DNA of 64,000 nt from an uncultured Agathobacter sp. (lineage in GTDB: Bacteria; Bacillota; Clostridia; Lachnospirales; Lachnospiraceae), in contig CAJUND010000003.1 of the NCBI GenBank assembly GCA_910587655.1, forward strand, positions 62,001 through 126,000, read 5' to 3'. Below are positions 1 through 7,919 of this stretch, in pieces (within the stretch, counting starts at the first letter, position 1; every line of letters begins with the position of its first letter). The translations under genes and the position numbers were made by a program. The notes under the pieces were generated by a model that was not told the DNA's origin, searched no databases, and saw only the letters and a list, made by a program, of their open reading frames with translations.

Positions 1-510
1 GCCCCAGTCAAAATTACTCTTTACAACCCTTGCCTTATATACAAATCCCGTGTCGTCTTCCGGACGTTCCCCCCATTTCCGCTGTCCGGTGACTGCCTGC
101 GCATAAGGGTCAAGGATTACATTATCTTTATTGAAACGTTTTCCTTTTTCCGGCTCGTTCGGTCCGTCAAACTGAAACGCATATTCAAATTCATCAATTT
201 CCAGTCCGAACACCAGTATGGAATAGGTATCCCCAATCCGGTAGCTTTCCGGAATCCGGATTCTGGCATACGGCTCGGATGATTTGGGACGGAACAACAG
301 CAGGGTACAGCTTGTTGCCCCGTGGGAACTGATGGTAAAACTGACGCCGCCTATGGTCTGGTGCGAACCGTTCATCCGGAAAAATCCCGGTCTGACATCA
401 AAATCCCCAATCCGGTCCAGCGGCTGCAGTCCTTCCCCAACATTTTCACAGCCATCCATGACAGGAAGTGACCTTTGTTCTGTGGCACGGTAATCAAACT
501 TTATATTCAT
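1..510 (-). CDS. Glycogen debranching enzyme / isoamylase-type alpha-amylase, N-terminal part (cut by window edge)
   Basis: Only the first 170 residues are present; the gene runs off the window start. They read as the N-terminal beta-sandwich (CBM48/isoamylase N-terminal domain) of GlgX/TreX-type enzymes: an FxVRPGFFRMNG-like opening, a VSFTISSHGATSCTLLLF strand pair, a DEFEYAFQFDGP segment, a DPYAQAVTG segment and NFDWG at the edge, after which the amylase barrel would follow. These enzymes hydrolyse alpha-1,6 branches of glycogen or starch in the cytoplasm. The ATG at 508-510 has an AAGGGG ribosome site about 7 bases upstream. The gene starts 29 bases after CapA, so the two are probably co-transcribed. 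The exact substrate class cannot be fixed without the catalytic domain. Confidence 0.82.
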   Translation of the reverse strand, partial: MNIKFDYRATEQRSLPVMDGCENVGEGLQPLDRIGDFDVRPGFFRMNGSHQTIGGVSFTISSHGATSCTLLLFRPKSSEPYARIRIPESYRIGDTYSILVFGLEIDEFEYAFQFDGPNEPEKGKRFNKDNVILDPYAQAVTGQRKWGERPEDDTGFVYKARVVKSNFDWG

Positions 511-539
511 GTACTTATCCCCTTATACTTTTTCCATTT

Positions 540-1721
540 TCAGGGCTTTTCTTCCCTGATTTCAAGTCTGCCAGCGTTATCAAACTCTATACAGCTGTAA
601 GGATCTGAATATGTATTCATATCCCTGATAATTGACTTTTTCTGATTTCCCTTTGCAATGGAGGGCCTGAAATCATTCCTGCGGTCTGACGAACTGAGCC
701 GGCAGGGCAGAATTCCTGCCTGCAGGTCGTTTTGCAGTATCCCGTCCACAAACGTAAAGGTCTGCTGGTAAATAACAGTATCCTTGTCAGCCGGATTTAA
801 ATTTCCGCCGAAACAGAAATTTCCAAGGCTGTAGCAGATCACTTTCCCCTCATATAATTCTATGCCCTGAAGTACATGCGGGTGCGAACCAATCAGAACA
901 TCTGCACCCCAGTCTATGATTTCGTGCGCCAGCTTTTTCTGGTAATCATTTGGATAGTGGTCCCCCTCGATGCCCCAGTGACAGCTGGCAATCACAAGGT
1001 CCGCCCCCTCATCCCTAAGCTTTCTGATTCCGTCCCTGATATACGCCGCATGCGTTTCGTCCGCTGACAGCTGGCTTGCGGATACAATGCCGATGACAAT
1101 ACCGGAATCGGTGGTATATACTGCGGTATGGTCATTAAAACCGAAAATAATCCCGGCATCATCCAGCACCTGCCTGGTTTCATCCAGTCCCGTCTGTCCG
1201 TAGTCAAAGGTATGGTTATTGCCAAGACTGCAGCCTTCCACAGAACTGTTTGTCATAATACCGACATATTCCGGCTTCCCTTTCATGTTCCAGGTCTTTT
1301 CCACCCTGTCTTTGGATGTGGAAAGCACACATTCCAGGTTCACCAGTGTAAAATCATCTTTCTCAAAAACACTCCTCACCCCGTCAAAGAAATAGTTTTC
1401 TCCATACTTATCATAATATTCATGAAAAGAGCCTGCATATCCCTGCTTCTGGTTTGGACCGAGCGTACAGTCCCCCACGGCTGTAACCGTAACGGTCTGC
1501 ACTTCCGGTTCCCGGATAATCTCAGATGCCTCCTCTGTCTGGCTTTCCGACTCGGATTCCGGCTCCGCGGCAGTGGTTCCTGCCTCCGTGGAGCGGACCG
1601 CTGTACGCGCCGTTTTCTCCGGCAGGCTGCATCCCGCAAGCAGCAGGGCACATGAAAAAGCGATGCAGAACTGTTTTCCTATTTTTCTCAATTGCGTATA
1701 TAAAATGTAGAATTTCGACAT
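540..1721 (-). CDS. CapA-family (PGA_cap) metallophosphatase-fold lipoprotein
   Basis: A 393-residue protein with a lipoprotein signal peptide (lipobox LLAGC, Cys31), a Glu/Ser/Thr-rich linker (about 40-75) and a CapA/poly-gamma-glutamate biosynthesis domain. Visible signatures are VGDCTLGP (metal Asp), NLECVLS, GNNHTFDYG, a CHWGIEGDHYP segment, GSHPHVLQG and YSLGNF. CapA proteins are calcineurin-like enzymes at the outer face of the membrane, linked to capsule or poly-glutamate export or to cell-wall phosphoester turnover. No capBCDE genes are nearby, so a capsule role is not supported. The start is weak: no ribosome site is visible, and the predicted promoter would begin transcription only a few bases before the ATG. 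Confidence 0.88.
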   Translation of the reverse strand: MSKFYILYTQLRKIGKQFCIAFSCALLLAGCSLPEKTARTAVRSTEAGTTAAEPESESESQTEEASEIIREPEVQTVTVTAVGDCTLGPNQKQGYAGSFHEYYDKYGENYFFDGVRSVFEKDDFTLVNLECVLSTSKDRVEKTWNMKGKPEYVGIMTNSSVEGCSLGNNHTFDYGQTGLDETRQVLDDAGIIFGFNDHTAVYTTDSGIVIGIVSASQLSADETHAAYIRDGIRKLRDEGADLVIASCHWGIEGDHYPNDYQKKLAHEIIDWGADVLIGSHPHVLQGIELYEGKVICYSLGNFCFGGNLNPADKDTVIYQQTFTFVDGILQNDLQAGILPCRLSSSDRRNDFRPSIAKGNQKKSIIRDMNTYSDPYSCIEFDNAGRLEIREEKP

Positions 1722-1730
1722 ATTAACTTT

Positions 1731-1759
1731 ATTTTACCATATACATCGACAAACACCAA
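1731..1759 (-). promoter_or_regulatory. Predicted sigma-A promoter of the CapA gene
   Basis: On the minus strand, TTGGTG (1754-1759), a 17-base spacer and TAAAAT (1731-1736). The expected start of transcription is only a few bases before the annotated ATG at 1721, so the message may be nearly leaderless, or the true start may be a downstream TTG at codon 12. Confidence 0.5.
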
Positions 1760-1811
1760 GCAAAAATCCATTTTTTTCACTTATTTTAAAACTCTTTTAG
1801 CCTTTTGCATA

Positions 1812-1850
1812 TAAAAAAGCAGCATGAATGCCGCCAGCATTCACACCGCT
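1812..1850 (-). terminator. Rho-independent terminator after the BlaI-family gene
   Basis: Arms at 1837-1850 and 1818-1831 form a 14-bp stem including three G-U pairs around a 5-base loop, followed on the minus strand by six U. Confidence 0.8.
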
Positions 1851-1879
1851 TCTGTTTTCCTTATATATGAATCCATCAA

Positions 1880-2251
1880 TCAGCCCAGTCCGTCAATCAC
1901 TTTTTTCAGCTCGTCCTTTTCCCCCTGTGCCAGGGTTTTTCCTTTATAATATGACTCAAGGAAATGTATTACAGAACCTTCGTCCCAGAACTTAATAAAT
2001 TTGTCCGCCTGCTCACTCCGGTAATCTTCTTCCTGCACCAGTATCTCATAAAAAAAGAACCGTCCTTCCCTGTGCATGCGAACAAATTCTTTTTGTACAA
2101 GTTTTGTCAGATAGGTGGATACCGTCTGCGGCTTCCAGTCCTTTTCGTAAGCTTCATTGGCACGGCGCACGATTTCTGACAAAGACATCTCATGGTCAGC
2201 ATCCCAGATCGTTTTCATAACGATTGTTTCTGCACTTGTTAAATCCTTCAT
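1880..2251 (-). CDS. BlaI/MecI/CopY-family transcriptional repressor
   Basis: A 123-residue winged-helix repressor. The N-terminal part (about 5-75) has the family pattern: SAETIVMKTIWD, a recognition helix around WKPQTVSTYLTKLVQK and a FVRMHREGRFFFYE wing; the rest is the dimerisation helix region. BlaI/MecI proteins bind TACA/TGTA half-sites and are usually inactivated by a BlaR1-type membrane protease. No BlaR1 gene is adjacent, so its inducer and targets are unknown; the methyltransferase upstream is the nearest gene. The start has GGTGG about 8 bases upstream. The gene has its own promoter region overlapped by inverted TACA/TGTA half-sites, suggesting autoregulation. Confidence 0.9.
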   Translation of the reverse strand: MKDLTSAETIVMKTIWDADHEMSLSEIVRRANEAYEKDWKPQTVSTYLTKLVQKEFVRMHREGRFFFYEILVQEEDYRSEQADKFIKFWDEGSVIHFLESYYKGKTLAQGEKDELKKVIDGLG

Positions 2252-2282
2252 TTACATTTCCACCTTTCTATTGCGGATACAT

Positions 2283-2327
2283 TACATTTATAGTCTGTAT
2301 GATACCATGTCCCAACCAAAATCTCAA
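2283..2327 (-). promoter_or_regulatory. Promoter region of the BlaI-family gene with TACA/TGTA half-sites
   Basis: Two overlapping minus-strand promoter matches: TTGGGA (2310-2315), 17 bases, TATAAA (2287-2292); and TTGAGA (2322-2327), 17 bases, TATCAT (2299-2304). TACA (2283-2286) and TGTA (2296-2299) form inverted half-sites over the -10 elements. TACA/TGTA half-sites are typical of BlaI/MecI operators, although 9 bases between them is wider than the classic site. Confidence 0.5.
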
Positions 2328-2374
2328 TACTTCTTTTTATATTTTTTCGTAAATTTTTGTAAATATCTGTAATA

Positions 2375-3160
2375 TTATTCAACATGCAGAATGTCCACCG
2401 TATGCCCGCTTGCCCCCATAAGTTCCATGCGTTCACAGGTCGCCAGGTGGTAGCGGATAAATGCATCAAATTCCTCCTCTGTCAGGGCGTTTAAAAACGG
2501 CCGCATATAATTTGCGGCGCCGTCTGCCGCAATAATTTTCTCACGTTTCAGCCCCGCTTCGGCATTCAGTTGTTCTGTATCTTCCAGACGCACCATGCTG
2601 TACAAAGGATTTGCCTTCCGGGTACAGTGCCAGTTTTCGTCAAGCATTCCGTTTTTAAGGGCTTCCAGTACATGCCGCTCCTTAAAAGCATAGGTGATAA
2701 CGGAAAATTCGTTCATAATATAAGCCACCAGAATCCATCCGCGTGTCACCCGCTTTGCCTCCCCAAGCGCCGCCAGCCTGTCCTCCCATGCATGCAGATG
2801 GTACATCGGACCAAACAAAAGAGTCACATCAAAGCTTTTGTCTTCAAACCGCCGGAGGTTCACAGCGTTTCCCTGCCACGCCTTCACAAGACTGCATTTC
2901 TGCTTCAGCCTGCCAAGATTATGCTTTACCAGCTCTATGGCGCTGACGTCATATCCCTCCTCTGCAAGCGGTATGGAATAACGCCCGGTTCCTGCCCCGA
3001 CGTCCAGAATCTTTATTTCTGACGGCTGTTTTATTTCGGCAAGCCGGTTTAAACATTTATGGATGTAATGCATGCTGGTAATAAACTCCACCTGCCCGTG
3101 CCTGCTGTCCAGGCGTTTTTCTTCGTTAAATTTGTTATAATATTCTTCTAATTCTGTCAT
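2375..3160 (-). CDS. Class I SAM-dependent methyltransferase
   Basis: A 261-residue protein with the Rossmann-type methyltransferase core. Motif I is ILDVGAGTGRYSIPLAEEG (about 48-66), followed by VSAIELVKHNL (acidic loop binding the SAM ribose), GNAVNL and FDVTLLFGPMYHL (motif IV region). Small-molecule methyltransferases of this type are common and the substrate cannot be read from sequence. I start it at the ATG at 3158-3160, where the family homology begins (MTELEEYYNKF), not at the in-frame codon 66 bases upstream; the ribosome site is weak in either case. It ends 123 bases before the BlaI gene, which has its own promoter. Confidence 0.85.
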   Translation of the reverse strand: MTELEEYYNKFNEEKRLDSRHGQVEFITSMHYIHKCLNRLAEIKQPSEIKILDVGAGTGRYSIPLAEEGYDVSAIELVKHNLGRLKQKCSLVKAWQGNAVNLRRFEDKSFDVTLLFGPMYHLHAWEDRLAALGEAKRVTRGWILVAYIMNEFSVITYAFKERHVLEALKNGMLDENWHCTRKANPLYSMVRLEDTEQLNAEAGLKREKIIAADGAANYMRPFLNALTEEEFDAFIRYHLATCERMELMGASGHTVDILHVE

Positions 3161-3194
3161 GACATTTATTATAAGACATCTTTTACTTTCCCAC

Positions 3195-3232
3195 AAGACA
3201 AAAAGGATGATCCGGGTACAGACCATCCTTTT
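3195..3232 (-). terminator. Rho-independent terminator after the DUF4358 gene
   Basis: AAAAGGATG (3201-3209) pairs with CATCCTTTT (3224-3232), with further inner pairing, and a U-rich tract follows on the minus strand. It closes the transglutaminase/DUF4358 transcription unit. Confidence 0.8.
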
Positions 3233-3254
3233 ATCATTTACTGTTTATCTGCGC

Positions 3255-3734
3255 TTATTTTACTGCTTCCTCAAACGCCTTTCGTACAGCATCCGATTTT
3301 TCACTGACAATAAATACTGCATACTGTCCGCTGGTAAAAATCACGCCGTCCTTAATCCTGCTGACTTCTTCCGGTTCATACTGGTCCAGAAGCTTACGGC
3401 GGTTTTCCTTGTGTGCCTCAAGGCTTTTTTTGGCTTCCTCCGTATCCGCGGAATCTTTCACTGCAATCACTGCAATCTCGTCTGCTTTTCCGCCTTCTTT
3501 GGCATAACTAACAAAAAAGCTGTCAACCTTTTTATAATCCAGGTCCGAAATATTGGTAAACAGGTCCTCTGCATCATCCTCTGCGCTGCTTGCATACAGC
3601 ATCTCCGGAAAACTGCTGTCCGCCGCTTCCATTGCCTGGCGCAGGTCGTACATGCTTACAGTTGTTTTGTTTTCCTGGCATCCGCACAGAAAACATGCAA
3701 ACACGGTACATAATACCAGTAATTTTTTCTTCAT
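3255..3734 (-). CDS. DUF4358-type lipoprotein
   Basis: A 159-residue secreted lipoprotein: MKKKLLVLCTVFACFLCGC signal with lipobox and Cys19, then a small globular domain carrying the DUF4358 pattern (YKKVDSFFVSYAKEGG, a DEIAVIAVKD strand, and FTSGQYAVFIVS near the C terminus). The family is widespread in Lachnospiraceae and has no known function. The start has GGGAGGAAAAT in front. It begins 16 bases after the transglutaminase gene and shares its terminator, so the two are co-transcribed. Confidence 0.8.
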   Translation of the reverse strand: MKKKLLVLCTVFACFLCGCQENKTTVSMYDLRQAMEAADSSFPEMLYASSAEDDAEDLFTNISDLDYKKVDSFFVSYAKEGGKADEIAVIAVKDSADTEEAKKSLEAHKENRRKLLDQYEPEEVSRIKDGVIFTSGQYAVFIVSEKSDAVRKAFEEAVK

Positions 3735-3749
3735 ATTTTCCTCCCTGGA

Positions 3750-4988
3750 TTAATTAAGGACAACTTCTCCTCCGTCCTTAGTAGTCGTAACTGCTTCTTC
3801 TGTCATTCCCATATTGTCAGGCGTTCCTTCCGCCGGCTTCAGACCCTTAAACGCTTTTTCCACGGCTTTGCGGAGCTTTTCCATTTCCTCTTCTGACAGG
3901 TCACTATTTCCAGGACCTTCATTATAGCCTGCCATGTTCACATTGAACAGGTATGCATCATCCTCCGGATCCTGCACCCAGTTGTAACTGCCAAGGCAGT
4001 ACGGCATATCCTTGTAGTTGCCATTCATCAGCTGCTCATCAATTAAACTGGTAACCGCTGACGCCACTGTCGCGTCTTTTTCTTCTATCTTTTCCTGAAA
4101 TGCAATCATAACGCTTCCCAGCTTTTTATCCATTGCCTTGCGAAGCGCCTTTGGAATATCATAAACACTGTCAACCGTAACCTTGTTCTGGTATGCCATG
4201 TTATATTTCAGGGAAGTCGCTGTCGGAAAATAATCGTGGTCCCAGGTCTGCTCCTGGCCCCACATCGCATCTGTCATATTAAAATGCGCATAGTTTCCTG
4301 TTCCTGCGTCAGAATAAATATCAGTAATGTACCAGTCGCCGTCCATCTTTACAATATCCCAGGAATGGTAACGTTCGTTATTATGCGCCACCCTGCATTC
4401 CATGCCCAGCATCTGCATAAACATACGGAATGTGGTTGCATAGCCGACGCAAACTGCATTGTGGTATTTTAATACCCCGTAAGGATTGTCGCAGTCTTCC
4501 TGGGTGGCAGGAATAACTGTAAGAGCCCCGCGGTCCTGCTGCAGGGAACTTGTCATCCAGTCATAAACCGCTTTTTCTTTTTCATACTCTGACATGTCAT
4601 CCTTGATTTTCATTTCTTTCAGTGCTTTTTCCGCCATGTCAAGCGTTTCTTTTTCCTTATCCGTCAGTTCGGTTTTATCCCCGGATTTATAAGCGTCGGA
4701 AATCTTCGTGGTAGGCTTAATTTCGTAATTTTCCGCAATCTTAACATAATCCTCGGTTGTCTTTGGATTCTTTTCCTCTTCCAGTTTGTTTATGTATGTT
4801 TTTAAGGTAAACAGGTTAAACGCCGATACTGTTGTACTGCCAGCAACACCGAGCACCAGAATTACGGCAACCACGCCTTTCCATGCACCGCTCTTTTTTC
4901 TTTTCTCTTTTTTTCTTTTTCTTCTTCCCTTGTTCTGCTGTGTCTCTCCGGTAAATAATTCCCTTGTTTCTGTCTCATTTGTTCCCAT
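3750..4988 (-). CDS. Membrane-anchored transglutaminase-like (cysteine protease fold) protein
   Basis: A 412-residue protein: a short Lys/Arg-rich cytoplasmic head, one transmembrane segment (about 37-57, GVVAVILVLGVAGSTTVSAF), a charged linker and a transglutaminase-like domain. The triad is visible: Cys in YHNAVCVGYATTFRMF, His in NERYHSWDIVKMDG and Asp in YITDIYSDAG. Bacterial members act outside the cell as peptidases or amidases on peptidoglycan or protein cross-links. I prefer the ATG at 4986-4988 (MGTNETE) to the one 27 bases upstream because AAGAAGGA lies 8 bases before it. First gene of a two-gene operon with the DUF4358 lipoprotein. Confidence 0.85.
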   Translation of the reverse strand: MGTNETETRELFTGETQQNKGRRKRKKEKRKKSGAWKGVVAVILVLGVAGSTTVSAFNLFTLKTYINKLEEEKNPKTTEDYVKIAENYEIKPTTKISDAYKSGDKTELTDKEKETLDMAEKALKEMKIKDDMSEYEKEKAVYDWMTSSLQQDRGALTVIPATQEDCDNPYGVLKYHNAVCVGYATTFRMFMQMLGMECRVAHNNERYHSWDIVKMDGDWYITDIYSDAGTGNYAHFNMTDAMWGQEQTWDHDYFPTATSLKYNMAYQNKVTVDSVYDIPKALRKAMDKKLGSVMIAFQEKIEEKDATVASAVTSLIDEQLMNGNYKDMPYCLGSYNWVQDPEDDAYLFNVNMAGYNEGPGNSDLSEEEMEKLRKAVEKAFKGLKPAEGTPDNMGMTEEAVTTTKDGGEVVLN

Positions 4989-5047
4989 GGTTTTTTCCTT
5001 CTTTCTTTGATACATCTGTTACAGACCACATGTTTCATCCATGGTTA

Positions 5048-5076
5048 ATTATAACAGTAATAGCAGAAAAAATGTC
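5048..5076 (-). promoter_or_regulatory. Predicted promoter of the transglutaminase/DUF4358 operon
   Basis: Minus strand TATAAT (5048-5053) with GACATT 17 bases upstream (5071-5076). The -10 is perfect and the -35 poor. Confidence 0.45.
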
Positions 5077-5081
5077 AGAAT

Positions 5082-5108
5082 TAAAAAAACCTTAAAAATT
5101 TTTAAAGG
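5082..5108 (-). terminator. AT-rich terminator after the metal-efflux operon
   Basis: An imperfect palindrome at 5090-5108 (CCTT...AAGG arms with an A/T core), followed on the minus strand by seven U. It is the only terminator-like element after the ArsR gene. Confidence 0.6.
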
Positions 5109-5136
5109 AAACTTCATGATACAAAAATGATGGAAT

Positions 5137-5505
5137 TTATAATCGGTCCTCTTCAATATGCTCGCGTCCCTGGTCGATAATGGTACGCACATGGCTGTCC
5201 GCAAGGGAATAAAAAATGGATTTTCCCTCCCTGCGGCTTTTTACCAGTTTGTTCTGTTTGAGGATGCGCAGCTGGTGAGAAATGGCGGACTGCGTCATAT
5301 GCAGCGCCTCCGCCAGGTCGCATACGCAAACCTCGGCTTCAAACAGCACATAAAGGATTCTGATTCTTGTGGAATCACCGAATACCTTAAACAGCTCTGC
5401 CAGGTCATACAGTTTCGTTTCCTCCGGCATGGTTTTATTTACAAGCTCCAGCAAATCCTCATGTACCTGCGTTTCCCCGCAGCATTCCACTTCCCGGTTA
5501 TTCAT
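5137..5505 (-). CDS. ArsR/SmtB-family metal-sensing repressor (CadC-like)
   Basis: A 122-residue winged-helix repressor. It has the CadC/ArsR metal-box sequence EVCVCDLAEAL in helix 3, followed by the recognition helix MTQSAISHQLRILK and a wing region (SRREGKSIFYSLAD). Extra Cys near the N terminus (ECCGE) and a C-terminal segment with His and Asp are compatible with thiolate sensing of Cd/Pb/Zn, as in CadC. In this family metal binding releases the operator. It is the last gene of the HMA-ATPase-ArsR operon, 26 bases after the ATPase, and probably represses the whole operon through the palindrome at 7853-7874. The start has AAAGGAGACAGGAA before the ATG. Confidence 0.92.
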   Translation of the reverse strand: MNNREVECCGETQVHEDLLELVNKTMPEETKLYDLAELFKVFGDSTRIRILYVLFEAEVCVCDLAEALHMTQSAISHQLRILKQNKLVKSRREGKSIFYSLADSHVRTIIDQGREHIEEDRL

Positions 5506-5531
5506 TTCCTGTCTCCTTTTTCACCATCAGT

Positions 5532-7451
5532 CTACAGTTTCTTTACAAATAACGCACGGACGGCATTCAGTACGGCTATTACCATCACACCCACGTCTGC
5601 AAAAATTGCCACCCACATATTGGCGATTCCAAGCGCTCCCAGAAGAAGGCACACAAGTTTTATGCCAAGTGCAAAATAAATATTTTCATACACAATACGG
5701 ATACATTTTTTTGCAATACGGACTGCTTTTGCAATTTTAAGCGGGTCATCATCCATCAGAACGATATCAGCCGCTTCAATTGCGGCATCCGAACCAAGCG
5801 CTCCCATGGCAATCCCGATATCCGCACGGGAAAGTACCGGCGCGTCATTGATCCCGTCCCCGACAAAGGCAAGCGTTTCTTTTGACTGCTTTTGAATTAG
5901 CATTTCCTCCACTGCTGCAACCTTGTCAGCCGGAAGAAGCTGGCTTTTTACCTCTGTGATTCCAACAGACGCCGCCACATGTTCCGCCACCTGCTTATCA
6001 TCGCCGGTCAGCATGACAAGCCGTCTGATTCCTGCCGCCTTAAGCGCCTGCACCGCCTCTTTTGCATGCGGCTTTACCACATCGGCAATCAGGATATGGC
6101 CTGCATATTCATTGTCAACTGCTACATGCACAATAGTTCCCGTACCGGTACATGCATGGCAGGCAGTCCCCAGCTGTTCCATCAGCCTGTCGTTTCCGGC
6201 TGCCACCTGGTGTCCGTCCACCACTGCTGTCACACCGTGTCCACTGATTTCCTTTACATCCGTTACACGGCTGATATCCGTTTTTCCTCCGTAGGCATTC
6301 CGCAGGCTGGTACTAATCGGATGCGTGCTGTGGCACTCCGCCAGTGCGGCAAATTCCAGCAGCCGCCTCTCCTCTTCGGTATAACCTCCGTCCGTCCTCT
6401 GACAGTTTTCCCTGTGGATTCCGCAAACCTCAAACACACCCTGGGTAATGGTTCCCGTTTTGTCAAATACAACTGTCTTTGTCTTTGCAAGCGCTTCCAG
6501 GTAATTCGAGCCTTTCACCAGTACTCCCGCCGCGCCTGCCCCGCCGATTCCGGCAAAGAAGCCGAGCGGAATACTGATTACCAGCGCGCACGGACAGCTG
6601 ATAACAAGAAATGTCAGCGCACGGTAAATCCATGTGCCCCATTCTGCCGCAGCCCCCATAAAAAGCAGTCTCACCAGGGGCGGTACAACCGCAAGCGCAA
6701 GCGCGCTGTAGCAGACTGCCGGTGTATAATAATGGGCAAACCTGGAAATAAAATTCTCGGAACGGGATTTTTTGGAGCTTGCATTTTCCACAAGGTCCAG
6801 TATTTTTGACACGGTGGACTCCCCAAATTCCCGGCTGGTTTTTATCTTTAGAACGCCAGACAAATTAATGCATCCGCTGATGATTTCACCGCCTTCTGCA
6901 ATATCCCTCGGAACGCTTTCCCCGGTCAGCGCACTGGTATTTAATGTGGAGCTTCCTTCCACAACCACGCCGTCAATCGGTACCTTTTCTCCCGGATTTA
7001 CCACAATAACCGTCCCCGGCTCCACCTCGTCCGGGTCCACTTTTTCAAGCTGTCCGTCTTTTTCTATATTGGCATAATCCGGGCGGATATCCATCAGTTC
7101 ACTGATATTGCGGCGGCTCTTTCCGACCGCATAGCTCTGGAACAGTTCCCCGGTCTGGTAAAACAGCATGACGGCAACGCCTTCTTTATAATCCGAAAGC
7201 GCCATCGCCCCGATGGTCGCCACCGCCATCAGAAAGTTTTCGTCGAATACCTGCCTGTTTATGATTCCCTTTCCCGCCTTTTTTAAAATATCATAACCGA
7301 TTACAAGGTACGGAATGCAAAACAGCGCAAGCTCCAGCCATGGATTCAGTTTTACCTGCTCTGTGAAAACTGACAGGCCAACGACAAGAACCGCTGATAT
7401 GATGATTCTTACAAGAACTTTTTTCTGCTTTTTATTCATCATTTGCACCAT
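5532..7451 (-). CDS. P1B-type heavy-metal-exporting ATPase (Zn/Cd/Pb class)
   Basis: A 639-residue integral membrane ATPase that uses ATP to expel soft metal ions. Visible motifs: TGES (176-179, actuator), CPC in transmembrane helix 6 (286-288), DKTGT (330-334, phosphorylated Asp330), the His-Pro motif in ECHSTHPIS (about 374), and GDGINDAP (531-538). CPC with this arrangement points to the Zn/Cd/Pb or Cu classes; the CadC-like regulator favours divalent Zn/Cd/Pb. It lacks the usual N-terminal metal-binding domain, which is supplied as a separate gene 118 bases upstream. The ATG at 7449-7451 has no Shine-Dalgarno sequence, and an in-frame stop lies just upstream. ATGs at 7440-7442 and 7437-7439 are alternatives. 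Confidence 0.95.
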   Translation of the reverse strand: MVQMMNKKQKKVLVRIIISAVLVVGLSVFTEQVKLNPWLELALFCIPYLVIGYDILKKAGKGIINRQVFDENFLMAVATIGAMALSDYKEGVAVMLFYQTGELFQSYAVGKSRRNISELMDIRPDYANIEKDGQLEKVDPDEVEPGTVIVVNPGEKVPIDGVVVEGSSTLNTSALTGESVPRDIAEGGEIISGCINLSGVLKIKTSREFGESTVSKILDLVENASSKKSRSENFISRFAHYYTPAVCYSALALAVVPPLVRLLFMGAAAEWGTWIYRALTFLVISCPCALVISIPLGFFAGIGGAGAAGVLVKGSNYLEALAKTKTVVFDKTGTITQGVFEVCGIHRENCQRTDGGYTEEERRLLEFAALAECHSTHPISTSLRNAYGGKTDISRVTDVKEISGHGVTAVVDGHQVAAGNDRLMEQLGTACHACTGTGTIVHVAVDNEYAGHILIADVVKPHAKEAVQALKAAGIRRLVMLTGDDKQVAEHVAASVGITEVKSQLLPADKVAAVEEMLIQKQSKETLAFVGDGINDAPVLSRADIGIAMGALGSDAAIEAADIVLMDDDPLKIAKAVRIAKKCIRIVYENIYFALGIKLVCLLLGALGIANMWVAIFADVGVMVIAVLNAVRALFVKKL

Positions 7452-7560
7452 GTCGCAGGCGTGGTGCTATTTGTGTCGCTGCTCTTTTGCGGCACAAATA
7501 AAGATTGAAAAATCGCCTGCAGCCTTATCCTTTCTTTTATATTAATATTTTTCAATCTTA
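7452..7560 (-). promoter_or_regulatory. Structured intergenic leader between the HMA gene and the P1B ATPase
   Basis: On the minus strand this gap holds a perfect 13-bp inverted repeat (7548-7560 with 7502-7514, 33-base loop), then a 7+3-bp hairpin (7490-7499 with 7469-7478). GCAGGCG/CGCCTGC (7455-7461 and 7515-7521) could pair as an alternative. No ribosome-binding sequence is visible before the ATPase ATG. It may be an mRNA processing or translation-control element; it lacks a good U tract, so it is not a convincing terminator. Confidence 0.45.
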
Positions 7561-7569
7561 TCCCCGCTT

Positions 7570-7788
7570 CTATAAAAAGATCTCGCAGTCGTCCTCCACT
7601 TTTTTACAGTTTTTTAAAACCTCCTGCATCACTGCCTTCACCTCTGCATTGTCTTCAAATTCCACGTTCATTTTCAGCGTCATGAAATTTACCGTGGCAT
7701 CCTTTACCCCTGCGGTTGCCTTTGCAGCTTCTTCCATCTTATTTGCGCAGTTCGCGCAGTCCACTTCAATTTTGTACGTTTTTTTCAT
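7570..7788 (-). CDS. Heavy-metal-associated (HMA) domain metallochaperone
   Basis: A 72-residue single-domain protein of the ferredoxin-like HMA fold, with the metal-binding motif DCANCANKM (Cys11 and Cys14). Such proteins bind soft metals and deliver them to P1B ATPases. The downstream ATPase has no HMA domain of its own, so this looks like a split form of the usual fused arrangement. The start is the ATG before KKTYKIEV, with GGAAAGGA upstream; starting nine codons earlier would add residues outside the domain. It is first in the operon, just downstream of the operator-controlled promoter. Confidence 0.9.
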   Translation of the reverse strand: MKKTYKIEVDCANCANKMEEAAKATAGVKDATVNFMTLKMNVEFEDNAEVKAVMQEVLKNCKKVEDDCEIFL

Positions 7789-7852
7789 ATTTTGTACCAT
7801 CCTTTCCTGTGCCATGTGTTATTCTTTGCATTTTCTCTGTCATTTATTCTTT

Positions 7853-7911
7853 CATATGAACAATTATTCATATGTTTGACTGTATTATACCACATGAGGC
7901 AGAAAAGTCAA
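7853..7911 (-). promoter_or_regulatory. Promoter and palindromic operator of the metal-efflux operon
   Basis: Minus strand TTGACT (7906-7911), a 16-base spacer and TATAAT (7884-7889). A perfect inverted repeat CATATGAA-N6-TTCATATG (7853-7874) begins about 10 bases downstream and covers the start of transcription. ATATGAA/TTCATAT inverted repeats are typical of ArsR/SmtB operators, so this is the likely target of the ArsR protein at 5137. Confidence 0.85.
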
Positions 7912-7919
7912 GGCAGAAT

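Noticed and set aside
1128..1655. A 175-codon open frame on the plus strand
   Set aside because: It is antisense to the CapA gene, has no ribosome site and its product has no domain pattern.
7502..7560. The 13-bp inverted repeat as an intrinsic terminator between the HMA and ATPase genes
   Set aside because: The loop is 33 bases, the stem is AU-rich and the following tract is not a clean U run; the ATPase also has no promoter of its own.
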